Assembly (NCBI RefSeq): GCF_038023995.1
Contig: NZ_CP150660.1
Span: forward strand, 56,001-120,000
Source of the DNA: Polaribacter atrinae
Lineage (GTDB): Bacteria; Bacteroidota; Bacteroidia; Flavobacteriales; Flavobacteriaceae
Reading direction: 5' to 3'
Length of the DNA stretch: 64,000 nt
The notes below the pieces were generated by a model. It saw only the letters and a list, made by a program, of their open reading frames with translations. It had not been told where the DNA came from and made no database searches. Shown piece after piece: positions 26,654 through 36,723 of the stretch (the stretch's first letter is position 1; the number at the start of each line of letters is the position of its first letter). The position numbers were made by a program, and so were the translations under genes.

Positions 26654-28759
26654 TTATTTGTTAATCAACTCAATCGCCTTTATAGTTTCTTTCTGCGGCA
26701 GTTTACAAGTACCTAAATTACAGACGTAAATGAAAGTTTCATCTGTTATAAATTTATCCTTTAATAAAGGAATGGTGTTGTTTTCATTGGTAGAACCTAC
26801 AATGATGGTATTAGGAATGTAATGCTCTTGTAATTCATTTTTAAGGAGCGTTGCTTTTTCTCCAACAATGGCTACTTCATAAAAAGGTCTTGTATAATTA
26901 GTCATCAAGTTTAACCAATTACTATAACCAGATGGAGTTTCTAAAATATGACCAAGCATATTATGAAGCATTTGTTTTGCTATTTTAGTGTAATTTGTAT
27001 CATAATAATACAATCCTAATTTAAACAAACAGTTTGCTAAAATAGAATTTGGAGAAGCAATTACATTATCATCTACTTTTACTTTTCTAGTTATTAATTT
27101 TTGACTTTTATTAGAGGTAAAGTAAAACATATTGTTTTCTTTATTAAAATAGTGTTCTATTGTAAAGTTCATTAAATTTCTAGATTCTTGTAACCATTTT
27201 TCATCAAGAGTTACTTCATACAAATTAATAAAAGCATCTATTAGAGTTGCATAATCTTCTGAATATGCCTCAATTGTACTTTTTTCATTTTTGTAATTAC
27301 GAAATAAGTTTCCGTCTTTATGTAATTGGTTCTTTAAAATAAAATTAGCATTTTTTAGTGCGGCTTTTAAATAGTCTTTATTTTTTAATGCTTTATAAGC
27401 GTCTAGATATCCTTTTATCATTAAGGCATTCCAAGAAGTTAAAACCTTACCATCTAAATTAGGTTTTGCTTTTTCCTTTCTGGCTTTTTTAAGTATTTTT
27501 TTCCAGTTTTTTATGGTTGATGAAAGTACATCCGCATTTATTTTATGTTTTTGAGCAAAAGCAGCATCCGTAGAACTTCTTATTAAAACATATCGGTCTT
27601 TTTCCCATAGGCCAAAATCACTTATATTATAGTACTCTTCAAACAAAGCATAATCATCAGTAATTAAATTTTGTAATTCTTGTTTTGTAAAATAATAATA
27701 TGCACCTTCTTCTAATTCGTTTTTTTTGTTTTTACTATCCGCATCTAAAGAGGAAAAGAAAGTCCCATTTTGGTCTGTTAATTCTTGATTTACAAAATTT
27801 AAAGTTTCTTCAATAACTGTTTTGTACAACTCTTTTTTGTCTTTTTGATACGCTTTTGCATACAAACTAACAAGTTGTGCATTGTCATAAAGCATTTTTT
27901 CAAAATGAGGAATGTGCCATTTTTTATCAGTAGCATATCTAGAAAAACCTCCGTTTATTTGATCATAAATTCCACCAAAAGCCATTTTTGTTAAGGTAGT
28001 TTCTACATGGTTGTTTATGTTAAGATCATTAAATTGATAGCCATATCTCATTAAAAAATCTAAAGAATTTGGCATTGGAAATTTAATATCACTTTGTTCA
28101 CCACCATATATTGTGTCAAAGTTTTGTTTCCATTTTAAAACAGCATTTTCTATTTCGATACCTTTAAATTCATCTTTGTCTTCTTTTAGTGTAATTAATT
28201 CAGATTGCTGTAAACCTTCCGTTAGTTTTGTTGCAAAAGCAATTGCTTTTTCTGGAGTTTCATTATAGAGCGCAGAAATGTTTAATAAAATCTGTTCCCA
28301 TTGTTCTTTAGTAAAATAAGTTCCTCCAAAAATTGGTCTACCATCTGGCAATGCAATGCAGTTAAGCGGCCATCCACCGCTACCGGTCATTAGTTGTACT
28401 GCATTTAAATATACATTATCTATATCTGGTCTTTCTTCTCTATCAACTTTAATATTAATGAAATTTTCGTTCATTATTTTGGCTATTGAATCGTTTTCAA
28501 AACTTTCTTTTTCCATTACATGACACCAGTGGCAAGCAGAATAACCAATAGAAATAATAATTAACTTATTCTGGTCTTTGGCAAGTTGTAATGTTTTATC
28601 ATTCCAAGCTTTCCAATTAACAGGGTTGTTTGCATGTTGTAATAAATAAGGACTCGTTTCGTTGGCTAATTCATTTTGACTTGCTGTTTCTCCGTTTTTA
28701 TTACAACTTAAACAGAGCGTTAAACATAAATAGAATAAGGTTTTAGTAATGAGTCTCAA
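26654..28759 (-). CDS. DUF255 thioredoxin-domain lipoprotein (YyaL/SPATA20-like)
   Basis: 701 residues. N-terminal lipoprotein signal ending in LSC, then a thioredoxin-like domain with the CHWC active site (SACHWCHVMEKESFEN, residues 70-90) and DREERPDID, followed by a large alpha/alpha-barrel region resembling N-acylglucosamine 2-epimerase folds (residues 200-680), the standard architecture of the DUF255 family. Role unknown; export with a redox-active CxxC suggests periplasmic disulfide or thiol chemistry. The start codon appears to be TTG at 28759; no upstream ATG is in frame. Confidence 0.9.
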   Translation of the reverse strand: MRLITKTLFYLCLTLCLSCNKNGETASQNELANETSPYLLQHANNPVNWKAWNDKTLQLAKDQNKLIIISIGYSACHWCHVMEKESFENDSIAKIMNENFINIKVDREERPDIDNVYLNAVQLMTGSGGWPLNCIALPDGRPIFGGTYFTKEQWEQILLNISALYNETPEKAIAFATKLTEGLQQSELITLKEDKDEFKGIEIENAVLKWKQNFDTIYGGEQSDIKFPMPNSLDFLMRYGYQFNDLNINNHVETTLTKMAFGGIYDQINGGFSRYATDKKWHIPHFEKMLYDNAQLVSLYAKAYQKDKKELYKTVIEETLNFVNQELTDQNGTFFSSLDADSKNKKNELEEGAYYYFTKQELQNLITDDYALFEEYYNISDFGLWEKDRYVLIRSSTDAAFAQKHKINADVLSSTIKNWKKILKKARKEKAKPNLDGKVLTSWNALMIKGYLDAYKALKNKDYLKAALKNANFILKNQLHKDGNLFRNYKNEKSTIEAYSEDYATLIDAFINLYEVTLDEKWLQESRNLMNFTIEHYFNKENNMFYFTSNKSQKLITRKVKVDDNVIASPNSILANCLFKLGLYYYDTNYTKIAKQMLHNMLGHILETPSGYSNWLNLMTNYTRPFYEVAIVGEKATLLKNELQEHYIPNTIIVGSTNENNTIPLLKDKFITDETFIYVCNLGTCKLPQKETIKAIELINK

Positions 28760-29012
28760 GCTTTTATTTTTTATTAAAAATTAAATTCAAATATCAATAG
28801 GACTAAAGTATTATAAAACTCTAATTTAAAAAATTCTTTTGATGCAAAATCTAAAGCATCAAGTAACTCATATGTGTTATTGCCTTATAAAATGAGGTGT
28901 TAAGGGAGTAATTGCAACAAATGTTTTAATCTTAGTTCAAATAGTTTTATTCATATATTTAGTTAAATAGTAGTTTTATCGAAAATAGTAAACAATAAAA
29001 TAAACTTTAACT

Positions 29013-31241
29013 ATGAGACTAGCGTTGAAAAAAAATATCCCTGTACTCGTTTTTGTTTTGTGCTTGCAGATTTCATATACGAAAGCACAAAATAAGATTC
29101 CTAAAATTGAATTAGAGAAAAACCAAATATCTACAGTCTTTATAGAAGCCAAAATAGATAGTATAATTGCTGTTTTAACTTTAGAAGAAAAGGTAGCAAT
29201 GACGCATGCACAATCTAAATTTAGCACAAAAGGTGTTGCTAGATTAGGTATTCCAGAAGTTTGGATGTCTGATGGACCTCATGGAGTGAGAGAAGAAATT
29301 AGTTGGGATGCTTGGGAAAATGCAGGTTGGACAAACGATGCTATCACCGCTTTTCCGGCGCTTACTTGTTTAGTAGCAACTTTTAATCCTCAATTAGCTG
29401 AAAGTTAAGGTTTTAGTTTAGGTGAAGAAGCTAAATATAGAGAAAAAGATGTACTTCTTGGTCCTGGTGTAAATATCTATAGAACACCAATGAATGGTAG
29501 AAATTTTGAGTATTTAGGTGAAGATCCTTTTTTAGCCTCTACCATGGTTGTACCTTATATTAGAGGTGTACAAGAAAACGGAATTGCTGCTTGTGTAAAA
29601 CATTTTGCTTTAAACAACCAAGAACATTGGCGTGATAAAATTAATGTAGAAGTAAGTGATAGAGCATTGCATGAAATTTATTTGCCAGCATTTAAAGCTG
29701 CTGTGCAAAAAGGGAACGTTTGGGCATTAATGGGCGCTTATAATAAATTTAGAGGTCAGTATACAACGCATCATAAAATTCTACATAAAATTTTAAAAAC
29801 AGATTGGGGATTTGATGGAGTTGTTATTAGTGATTGGAGTTCTGTGCACTCTACAGAAGAAGCTGCGTTGTATGGCGTAGATATGGAAATGGGAACAGGA
29901 ACAGATGGTTTAGGAACCACTACAAATAACCATTATCAACATTATTATTTAGCAAATCCATTTTTAAAAGCAATTAAAAATGGAGAGTTAAGTGAAGATT
30001 TAGTAGATGATAAAGTACGTAGAATTTTAAGATTAATGTATCGTACAAACTTAAATCCTAACAGAACTTTAGGTAAACTTAATACTGACGAACATCTTAA
30101 AGTTGCTAGAAAAGTAGCTATAGAAGGAATTGTGTTATTAAAAAATGAAGATAATTTCTTTCCTATTCAGGATAAAAAAGGAGTAACAATTGCCGTTATT
30201 GGAGAAAATGCAACGAGAGATATGACACAAGGTGGAGGATCATCTCAATTAAAACCTCTTTTCGAAATTTCTCCTTTACAAGGGATAAAAGAACGATATA
30301 AAAATGCAACCATTGTTCACACAATGGGATATGAATCTGGCGCTTCTGTGTATGATGAAATTCTACCTGCAAGTTTAAATCAAGATTCTTTGTATGTAAA
30401 AGCAATAGAAGTTGCTAAAAAAGCAGACATCGTTCTTTTTGTAGGAGGATTAAATAAAAGTCATCACCAAGATAGTGAAGGAGATGACAGACAAGTTTAT
30501 GGCTTACCTTACGGACAAGAAAAATTAATAAACGGAATTTATGAGGTTAATAAAAACATAGGATTCTTATTAGTTACAGGAAATGCAGTAAAAATGCCTT
30601 GGGTTTCTAAAACAAAAGGAATTTTACAAACGTGGTATTTAGGTAGTATGGCAGGTCATGCAATTGCAGATATTGTTAGTGGAGATGTAAATCCTTCGGG
30701 GAAACTTCCTTTTTCTTTTCCAAAAGAATTAAATGACAATGCAGCTCATACTTTTGGTAGAATTTCATATCCAGGAGATGGAGTTAATCAAGAATATATA
30801 GAAGATATTTTAGTAGGATATAGATGGTTTGATACTCGAAAAATTAAACCTCAATATGCTTTTGGTTACGGATTGTCTTATGCAGATTTTAAAATTTCTG
30901 ATGTAAAGATAGATCAAGAAAAATATGCTAAAAAAAATCAAATAAAAGTAACTTTTAAGGTTGCTAATACAGGTGATAGAGAAGGAGCAGAAGTGGTACA
31001 AGTATATGTTGGTAAACACAAGTCTAAAGTAAAAAGAGCTTTAAAAGAATTAAAAGGTTTTGCGAAAGTAAATTTAGAGAAAGGAGCAGAAAAAACAGTT
31101 ACAATTTCTATTGACGCAACCTCATTAGCATATTATAATACAGAGATTTCAGATTGGTCTGTAGAAGACGGAACGTATTATTTATACGTAGGCAATGCAT
31201 CTAATAACATTGTGAAAAAGATTAAGTTTAATTTGTTTTAA
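29013..31241 (+). pseudogene. GH3 beta-glucosidase interrupted by an in-frame TAA
   Basis: Encodes a secreted glycoside hydrolase family 3 enzyme (beta-glucosidase or beta-xylosidase). Signal peptide, then the N-terminal barrel (WMSDGPHGVREEI), broken by TAA at 29406-29408 after PQLAES. The same frame continues GFSLGEEAKYREKDVLLGPG, so just one codon is wrong; in relatives an aromatic residue, usually Tyr, stands near this point, so TAT/TAC to TAA would explain it. Downstream are NGRNFEYLGEDP, the catalytic nucleophile region GVVISDWSS and a C-terminal fibronectin III-like domain. If translated alone the second part would start at ATG 29490. Followed by a terminator, so separate from the next two genes. 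Confidence 0.88.
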
Positions 31242-31260
31242 TTTGAGTTGTTAAAAGTGG

Positions 31261-31296
31261 AAAAGCAGTATAAAGTTACTTTGTGCTGCTTTTTTT
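31261..31296 (+). terminator. Intrinsic terminator after the first GH3 gene
   Basis: AAAAGCAG (31261-31268) pairs with CTGCTTTT (31286-31293) and the stem extends inward with wobble pairs; a T-run follows. It separates the broken GH3 gene from the SMP-30 gene. Confidence 0.75.
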
Positions 31297-31308
31297 GAAT
31301 AAAAAATT

Positions 31309-32292
31309 ATGATAAAAAAGATATTATGTATTAGTTTTTCAATATTACTATTTGCTTGTAATTCTAAAAAAGAATATAGAGAGAAAATTGTAAAAGGTAA
31401 AAATAAAACGGTAACACTAGCTTATCAAATAAAGGCCAAGTTAGGAGAAGGTGCTATATGGAATTATAAAACACAAGAGCTTTATTGGGTAGATATAGAA
31501 GGAAAGAAATTTAACATTTATAATCCGAAATCTAAGGTAAATACAATTTTAAATACAGCATCTAGAATAAGTACTGTTGTTCCTTTTACAGAAAATGAAG
31601 CGATGATTGCTCTTGAGGACGGAGTGCATAAAATGAATTTACAAACCGGAGAAAGTACTTTGTTTACAGACATGAAAAGTGAATTACTTGGCAGTAGATT
31701 AAATGACGGAAAATGTGATCCAGCAGGAAGATTCTGGGTTGGTTCTATGCATTTTAAACAAGAAAAAGGAAAAGCTAATTTGTACACTATTTCATCAGAA
31801 AATATTTTACAAAAGAAAATTGATAGTGTAACAATTTCTAACGGAATTGTTTGGACTTCCGATAAAAAAACGATGTATTATATTGATACGTCAACATCAA
31901 CCGTAAAATCTTTTGATTATAATAATGAAACAGGCGAAATATCAAACGAAAAATTGGCTGTTAAAATTCCGATTTCATTAGGTTTTCCTGATGGAATGAC
32001 AATTGATGAAGAGAATATGCTTTGGGTTGGTATGTGGAATGGTAATGCAGTTATCAGATTTAATCCTGTAACAGGAAAAGTTATTTCTAAAATAGAAGTT
32101 CCTGCTCATAATATTACTTCATGTGCCTTCGGAGGAGAAAATTTAGACATCTTATATATTACTTCTGCAAGTGTAGATATGACGGCTGAAGAAATAGAGA
32201 AATATCCTTTAGCAGGTTCTATATTTAAAGTAAAACCAGGTGTTAAAGGAGTAAATAGTAATTTTTATATCGAAAATAAATCAACCAAATAA
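31309..32292 (+). CDS. SMP-30/gluconolactonase family lipoprotein
   Basis: A six-bladed beta-propeller lactonase type; relatives hydrolyse sugar lactones such as gluconolactone. 327 residues with a lipoprotein signal ending LLFAC. Metal-site segments are present: the Glu in AKLGEGAIW near residue 46, RLNDGKCDPAGRFWVGSM, SNGIVW, and GFPDGMTIDEENMLWVGMW. Located 8 bases before the second GH3 gene, so very likely one operon: GH3 releases glucose or oligosaccharides and the lactonase would process an oxidised sugar. Substrate is inference. Confidence 0.88.
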   Translation: MIKKILCISFSILLFACNSKKEYREKIVKGKNKTVTLAYQIKAKLGEGAIWNYKTQELYWVDIEGKKFNIYNPKSKVNTILNTASRISTVVPFTENEAMIALEDGVHKMNLQTGESTLFTDMKSELLGSRLNDGKCDPAGRFWVGSMHFKQEKGKANLYTISSENILQKKIDSVTISNGIVWTSDKKTMYYIDTSTSTVKSFDYNNETGEISNEKLAVKIPISLGFPDGMTIDEENMLWVGMWNGNAVIRFNPVTGKVISKIEVPAHNITSCAFGGENLDILYITSASVDMTAEEIEKYPLAGSIFKVKPGVKGVNSNFYIENKSTK

Positions 32293-32300
32293 AAAATATT

Positions 32301-34556
32301 ATGAGAAAATTATTCCTTTTTATACTGTTATTGGTAACAATTATAAGTTGTAAAGAAAATAAAAATACATCTTCTGTAAAAGACACTATGCATGAAGCTA
32401 AGATTCAAGCTTTACTACAAAAAATGTCTTTAGAAGCAAAAATTGGGCAAACCAATTTAAGAGGAATGCACAGCACAGAAAGTGAGCTTCCTGAAAAATT
32501 AATTGCATCTGTTAAAAAGGGAAGTGTAGGTGCTTTTTTAAACATCATGAATTTAGACTATGTAGATGAATTGCAAAGAATAGCGGTAGAAGAAAGTCCG
32601 AATGGAATTCCGTTAATTTTTGGTAGAGACGTAATACATGGTTTCAAAACTATTTTTCCAATTCCTTTGGGATTAGCTGCTACTTGGAATACACAAATAG
32701 TAGAAAAATCTTCTGAAATTGCTGCTTTTGAAGCAACGTCATTTGGCATACGATGGACGTTTGCACCCATGTTAGATATTGCAAGAGATAGCCGATGGGG
32801 GAGAATAGCAGAATCTCCAGGAGAAGATCCTTATTTAGCAAGTGTTTTAGGAGCTGCTTATATCAAAGGTTTTCAAGGAGATAATTTAACAGATCCTTAT
32901 AGAATGGCGGCTTCTGCAAAACACTATATTGCTTATGGAGCTGCCATTGGCGGTAGAGATTACAACACGGTTAATTTAAGTGAACCACTTTTAAGAAATG
33001 TTTATTTACCTCCATTTAAAGCCGCTATAGATGCGGGGTCTGCAACGGTTATGAGTGCTTTTAATGAAATAAACGGAATTCCGGCAACAGGAAATGAGTT
33101 TCTATTAAAGGATGTTTTAAGAGGAGAATTGCAGTTTGATGGTTTTGTAGTAAGTGATTGGGATTCGGTTACAGAAATGATTGCTCATGGTTTTGCTAGT
33201 GATGAAAAACATTCGGCAGAATTAGCAGCAAAAGCAGGATTAGATATGGAAATGAATAGTGAAGCTTATGAACATTATTTAAAAGAATTAATTAAAGAAG
33301 GAAAAGTAAGTATAGAAGAATTAGATGAATTTGTTCGTAATATTTTACGAATTAAATTTAGACTTGGTCTTTTCGAAAATCCATATAGAAACAAAGAACA
33401 CACAGGAAACTTGTATGCAGAAAGTCATTTAAAGGAAGCTAAAAAAGCAGCGATTGAAAGTACCGTTTTGTTGAAAAATAAGGATTCTATTTTACCAATA
33501 TCAGAAAAAACAAATGTTGCTATAATTGGTCCTTTGGCAAATGCCCCACACGAACAATTAGGAACTTGGGCTTTTGATGGAGAAAAAGAACATACTAATA
33601 CGCCTTTAGATGCTTATAAAAAAGTAAATACAAATTTTCTGTTTGCCAAAGGATTGGATTATAGTAGAGATAAAACTAAAAAAGGATTTCAGGAAGCAAT
33701 TGATATTGCAAAAAAATCTGATGTTATTTTATTCTTTGGAGGTGAAGAAGCTATTTTATCAGGAGAGGCACACAGTAGAGCAAATATAGATCTCCCTGGT
33801 GCTCAAGAAGAACTACTTAATGAATTGGCAAAAACAGGAAAACCAATTGTTTTAATTATTATGGCAGGTAGACCTATTACTATTACCAATATTATAGATA
33901 AAACGGATGCTGTTTTAATGGCATGGCATCCAGGAACAATGGGAGGTGAAGCTTTGTATGAAATTATAAATGGTATAAAATCTCCAGAAGGAAGATTACC
34001 TGTTTCTTGGCCTAAAACAGCAGGACAATTACCGTATTTCTACAATCATAAAAATACAGGTAGACCTGCAGATAGCATTAACTATATTCCTATGGATAAA
34101 ATACCTATTGCTGCGTGGCAAAGTTCTTTAGGAAATGATTCTCATTATTTAGATGTTGGTTTTACACCACACTTTCCTTTTGGTTATGGTTTGTCTTACA
34201 CGACTTTTAAATATGAAAATGTATCAATTTCTAAAGATGTTATCAATTTTAATGAAGATTTAGAAATTAAAGTATCCGTAACAAATTCGGTGAAAAAGGA
34301 TGGTAAAGAAATAGTACAATTATATGTACAAGATATTGTGGGGAGTATTACAAGACCGGTAAAAGAATTAAAAAGGTTTAAACACGTATTCTTAAAAAGT
34401 GGAGAAACAAAAGAAGTTACTTTTAAAATTTCTTCTAAAGATTTAGAGTTTGTAAACCATAAAATAATAAAAGATGCAGAAGAAGGGACGTTTAATCTTT
34501 GGGTTGGCCCTAATGTTGCACAAGGTTTAAAAGCTTCTTTTACTCTTAAAAAATAA
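32301..34556 (+). CDS. GH3 beta-glucosidase lipoprotein (BglX-like)
   Basis: 751 residues, intact. Lipoprotein signal (LLLVTIISC), then the GH3 barrel with GRDVIHGFKTIFPIPLG, RWGRIAESPGEDPYLAS and the nucleophile Asp in GFVVSDWDSV near residue 283; the alpha/beta sandwich domain (residues 400-620) and a fibronectin III-like C-terminus (PFGYGLSYTTF to TFNLWVGPN). Expected to act on beta-linked gluco-oligosaccharides at the outer membrane or periplasm. It differs in subgroup from the interrupted GH3 upstream, so the pair is not a simple duplication. Confidence 0.92.
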   Translation: MRKLFLFILLLVTIISCKENKNTSSVKDTMHEAKIQALLQKMSLEAKIGQTNLRGMHSTESELPEKLIASVKKGSVGAFLNIMNLDYVDELQRIAVEESPNGIPLIFGRDVIHGFKTIFPIPLGLAATWNTQIVEKSSEIAAFEATSFGIRWTFAPMLDIARDSRWGRIAESPGEDPYLASVLGAAYIKGFQGDNLTDPYRMAASAKHYIAYGAAIGGRDYNTVNLSEPLLRNVYLPPFKAAIDAGSATVMSAFNEINGIPATGNEFLLKDVLRGELQFDGFVVSDWDSVTEMIAHGFASDEKHSAELAAKAGLDMEMNSEAYEHYLKELIKEGKVSIEELDEFVRNILRIKFRLGLFENPYRNKEHTGNLYAESHLKEAKKAAIESTVLLKNKDSILPISEKTNVAIIGPLANAPHEQLGTWAFDGEKEHTNTPLDAYKKVNTNFLFAKGLDYSRDKTKKGFQEAIDIAKKSDVILFFGGEEAILSGEAHSRANIDLPGAQEELLNELAKTGKPIVLIIMAGRPITITNIIDKTDAVLMAWHPGTMGGEALYEIINGIKSPEGRLPVSWPKTAGQLPYFYNHKNTGRPADSINYIPMDKIPIAAWQSSLGNDSHYLDVGFTPHFPFGYGLSYTTFKYENVSISKDVINFNEDLEIKVSVTNSVKKDGKEIVQLYVQDIVGSITRPVKELKRFKHVFLKSGETKEVTFKISSKDLEFVNHKIIKDAEEGTFNLWVGPNVAQGLKASFTLKK

Positions 34557-34620
34557 ACATTAGCAAGTTGAATTAAATTAAATACATTGGGGTAAAAAGA
34601 AGGTGCTTATTATATAGAGT

Positions 34621-34647
34621 TCCCTAAGTTTTGCTTATGGGATTTTT
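34621..34647 (+). terminator. Probable terminator after the second GH3 gene
   Basis: TCCCTAAG (34621-34628) pairs with CTTATGGGA (34634-34642) with one bulged T, followed by five T residues. Confidence 0.6.
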
Positions 34648-34744
34648 AATGCAGATGAACGTGTATTATATTAAAAATATATTAGAAGAAATTTTTAGTT
34701 GTAATGTACAGTTGACTTCAGTATAAGCTTCTTTATATCAATAT

Positions 34745-36640
34745 TTATTCTAAAACTTCGTTTTTAGTTTTGTTTGTCTTGTGATCTGAAGTGTCAGAAA
34801 GTGTTTTGATGAAAGCAATAATAACATTAATTTCTTGTTTAGATAAATTTAAATGAGCGTTCGAAAGTGTTTGGTTTTCTACTTTTAACCCCATTCCTTC
34901 TCCGCCTCCTAAATTATAAAATGCTAAAACATCTTCTAAAGTATAAAATAATCCATTGTGCATATAAGGAGCCGTTAAATCTGTATTTCTAATAGAAACT
35001 GTTTTAAAAGAATTTTTAAAATAAGGTTGTTTATCACCTTTAAGACCATTATCATAGCGACCTAAATCATTATCTAATTTAGGCGAAATTGAATCAAAAC
35101 CCTGTGTAATTCCTAATACTTCCGATTCTGTTTCTAAATAAAATGGTGGTGTAGTACCGTTAAAAACCGGAGCAAAATGGCAAGTTGCACAAGTTCCTTT
35201 TCCCATAAATAAATTAAAACCTCGCTTGGCATTTTCTGGATATTCTTTAATTTCGTTTCTTACGTATTTATCAAAAAGACTATTAAAAGACTTTAATGAA
35301 TTTACATAGGCTGCAATTGCATTACTTATAGATTTTTGATTGATGGTCTGTTTATGAATACCTCCATAAGCATCTTTAAATAATTTTCTATAGTTATTGT
35401 TTTTAGTTAATTTATTAATTATTACTTTAAAAGTAGTATTAAATTCTAAGGGGTTATCAATAACATGAGCCACTTGCGATTCTAAATTAGAAGCACGCAT
35501 GTCTAAAAAGTAACGCGTGGAATAACCTGCGTTTAAAAGGGTTGGAGCATTTCTAGTACCAAAGGTTCCTTTTTTATTAGAAACACTTTTTGGCAAACCA
35601 TCTGTAAAACCTTTACTAGGGGAATGACAAGTTAAGCAAGACATTTTACCACTATTAGAAAGCAAGGGATCATTAAATAATAACTTACCTAATTTAATTG
35701 TTTTTTTATTATCTAAAGGTAAGTAAACTAATTCTGAATAAAAATTGGCATTAATAAAGTTGACATCAAATATATTTTTTGCTTTATAATTTTGAGCGTG
35801 TTTTTTATAAGGTTCTAACAGGGTATTATTTAAGTTTTGAAATTCTAATAATTCTGCATACAACGGATTTACTATTTCCTTTAAAAAGAGCATTCTATCA
35901 AAATTATTAAAATTATTTTCTGATAGTAATAAGTTTTTACCTTTTTTAAATACCTTTATTATGTTTTTAAATTTAGTGTTTGCATTAGAATTAATTTCTT
36001 CTTTAAAATAAGAAAAAGTAGTTTCCATACTTTGTAAACTCACCAAACTTTCTTCTAGACCATTTACAGAACCAGGTGTATCGTAACCTGTTATTCCTAG
36101 GGTGAAAATCCGTACTATGCCAGAGCGAATAGATTCTATAATTTGACTAGGTTTTAAGGCAATAGGTAAATGGCTTTTTAAAAGAAAATCTACTCGTTCT
36201 TTTAATTTATTAGCCAAGTTTTTAATCTGTTGTTTGTTTTCTAAAGAATTTTCTTCAAAAACGACTTCATCTAAAGCTTGTAAACCATTTGGGTGTATAA
36301 CATTTGTCGCTTCAAAATATTCACTTATTTTGGGTAAAGGAGCTCCGTTTATATAACTGGTATTGTAAAATGTTTGGTAATAATCAAAAATGAATTCAAT
36401 TTTTTTATAAGCTAATCTTGTTTTTTTAATTTGGTATTTTATGTCTTTATAAGAACCGATGTTATTTGAAAGGGAGTCTAATAAATTAACTTCTTTTTGA
36501 AACTTTAAAAAATTACTAGAATAAACAAAGGCTATTTTTTTTAAAACAGGATCGGTTTTATAGAGCTTACTTCTGTTTTTACCCGATAAGATAAAAAAGC
36601 AAGTAAAAAGTAAGATACATAAAACACTTTTTTTTTTCAT
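34745..36640 (-). CDS. Di-haem cytochrome c peroxidase family protein
   Basis: About 631 residues. Signal peptide, an N-terminal helical region of about 290 residues that resembles iron-regulated/imelysin-like sequences (LQALDEVVFEE, GYDTPGSVNGLEES), then a CcpA/MauG-type domain with two haem-binding CXXCH sites: SCLTCHSPS near residue 345 and GTCATCHFAP near residue 485, plus APYMHNGLFYTLEDVL at the end. Periplasmic haem protein; peroxide reduction or oxidation of an unknown protein. I choose ATG 36640 (MKKKSVLC) over the start 9 bases upstream. A long hairpin separates it from the phosphatase gene upstream. Confidence 0.85.
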   Translation of the reverse strand: MKKKSVLCILLFTCFFILSGKNRSKLYKTDPVLKKIAFVYSSNFLKFQKEVNLLDSLSNNIGSYKDIKYQIKKTRLAYKKIEFIFDYYQTFYNTSYINGAPLPKISEYFEATNVIHPNGLQALDEVVFEENSLENKQQIKNLANKLKERVDFLLKSHLPIALKPSQIIESIRSGIVRIFTLGITGYDTPGSVNGLEESLVSLQSMETTFSYFKEEINSNANTKFKNIIKVFKKGKNLLLSENNFNNFDRMLFLKEIVNPLYAELLEFQNLNNTLLEPYKKHAQNYKAKNIFDVNFINANFYSELVYLPLDNKKTIKLGKLLFNDPLLSNSGKMSCLTCHSPSKGFTDGLPKSVSNKKGTFGTRNAPTLLNAGYSTRYFLDMRASNLESQVAHVIDNPLEFNTTFKVIINKLTKNNNYRKLFKDAYGGIHKQTINQKSISNAIAAYVNSLKSFNSLFDKYVRNEIKEYPENAKRGFNLFMGKGTCATCHFAPVFNGTTPPFYLETESEVLGITQGFDSISPKLDNDLGRYDNGLKGDKQPYFKNSFKTVSIRNTDLTAPYMHNGLFYTLEDVLAFYNLGGGEGMGLKVENQTLSNAHLNLSKQEINVIIAFIKTLSDTSDHKTNKTKNEVLE

Positions 36641-36661
36641 TGTATACAAAGTTTATCAATT

Positions 36662-36697
36662 ATTAAGGCTTTTTTATTCTTATAAAAAAGCCTTAAT
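36662..36697 (-). terminator. Long-stem terminator between phosphatase and peroxidase genes
   Basis: 15-bp perfect stem ATTAAGGCTTTTTTA / TAAAAAAGCCTTAAT around a 6-base loop. On the minus strand it follows the phosphatase stop at 36724. The U-run is inside the stem, so it could also act as an attenuator. Confidence 0.7.
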
Positions 36698-36723
36698 AGT
36701 AATTCTTTAAAATTGATTTTTTA

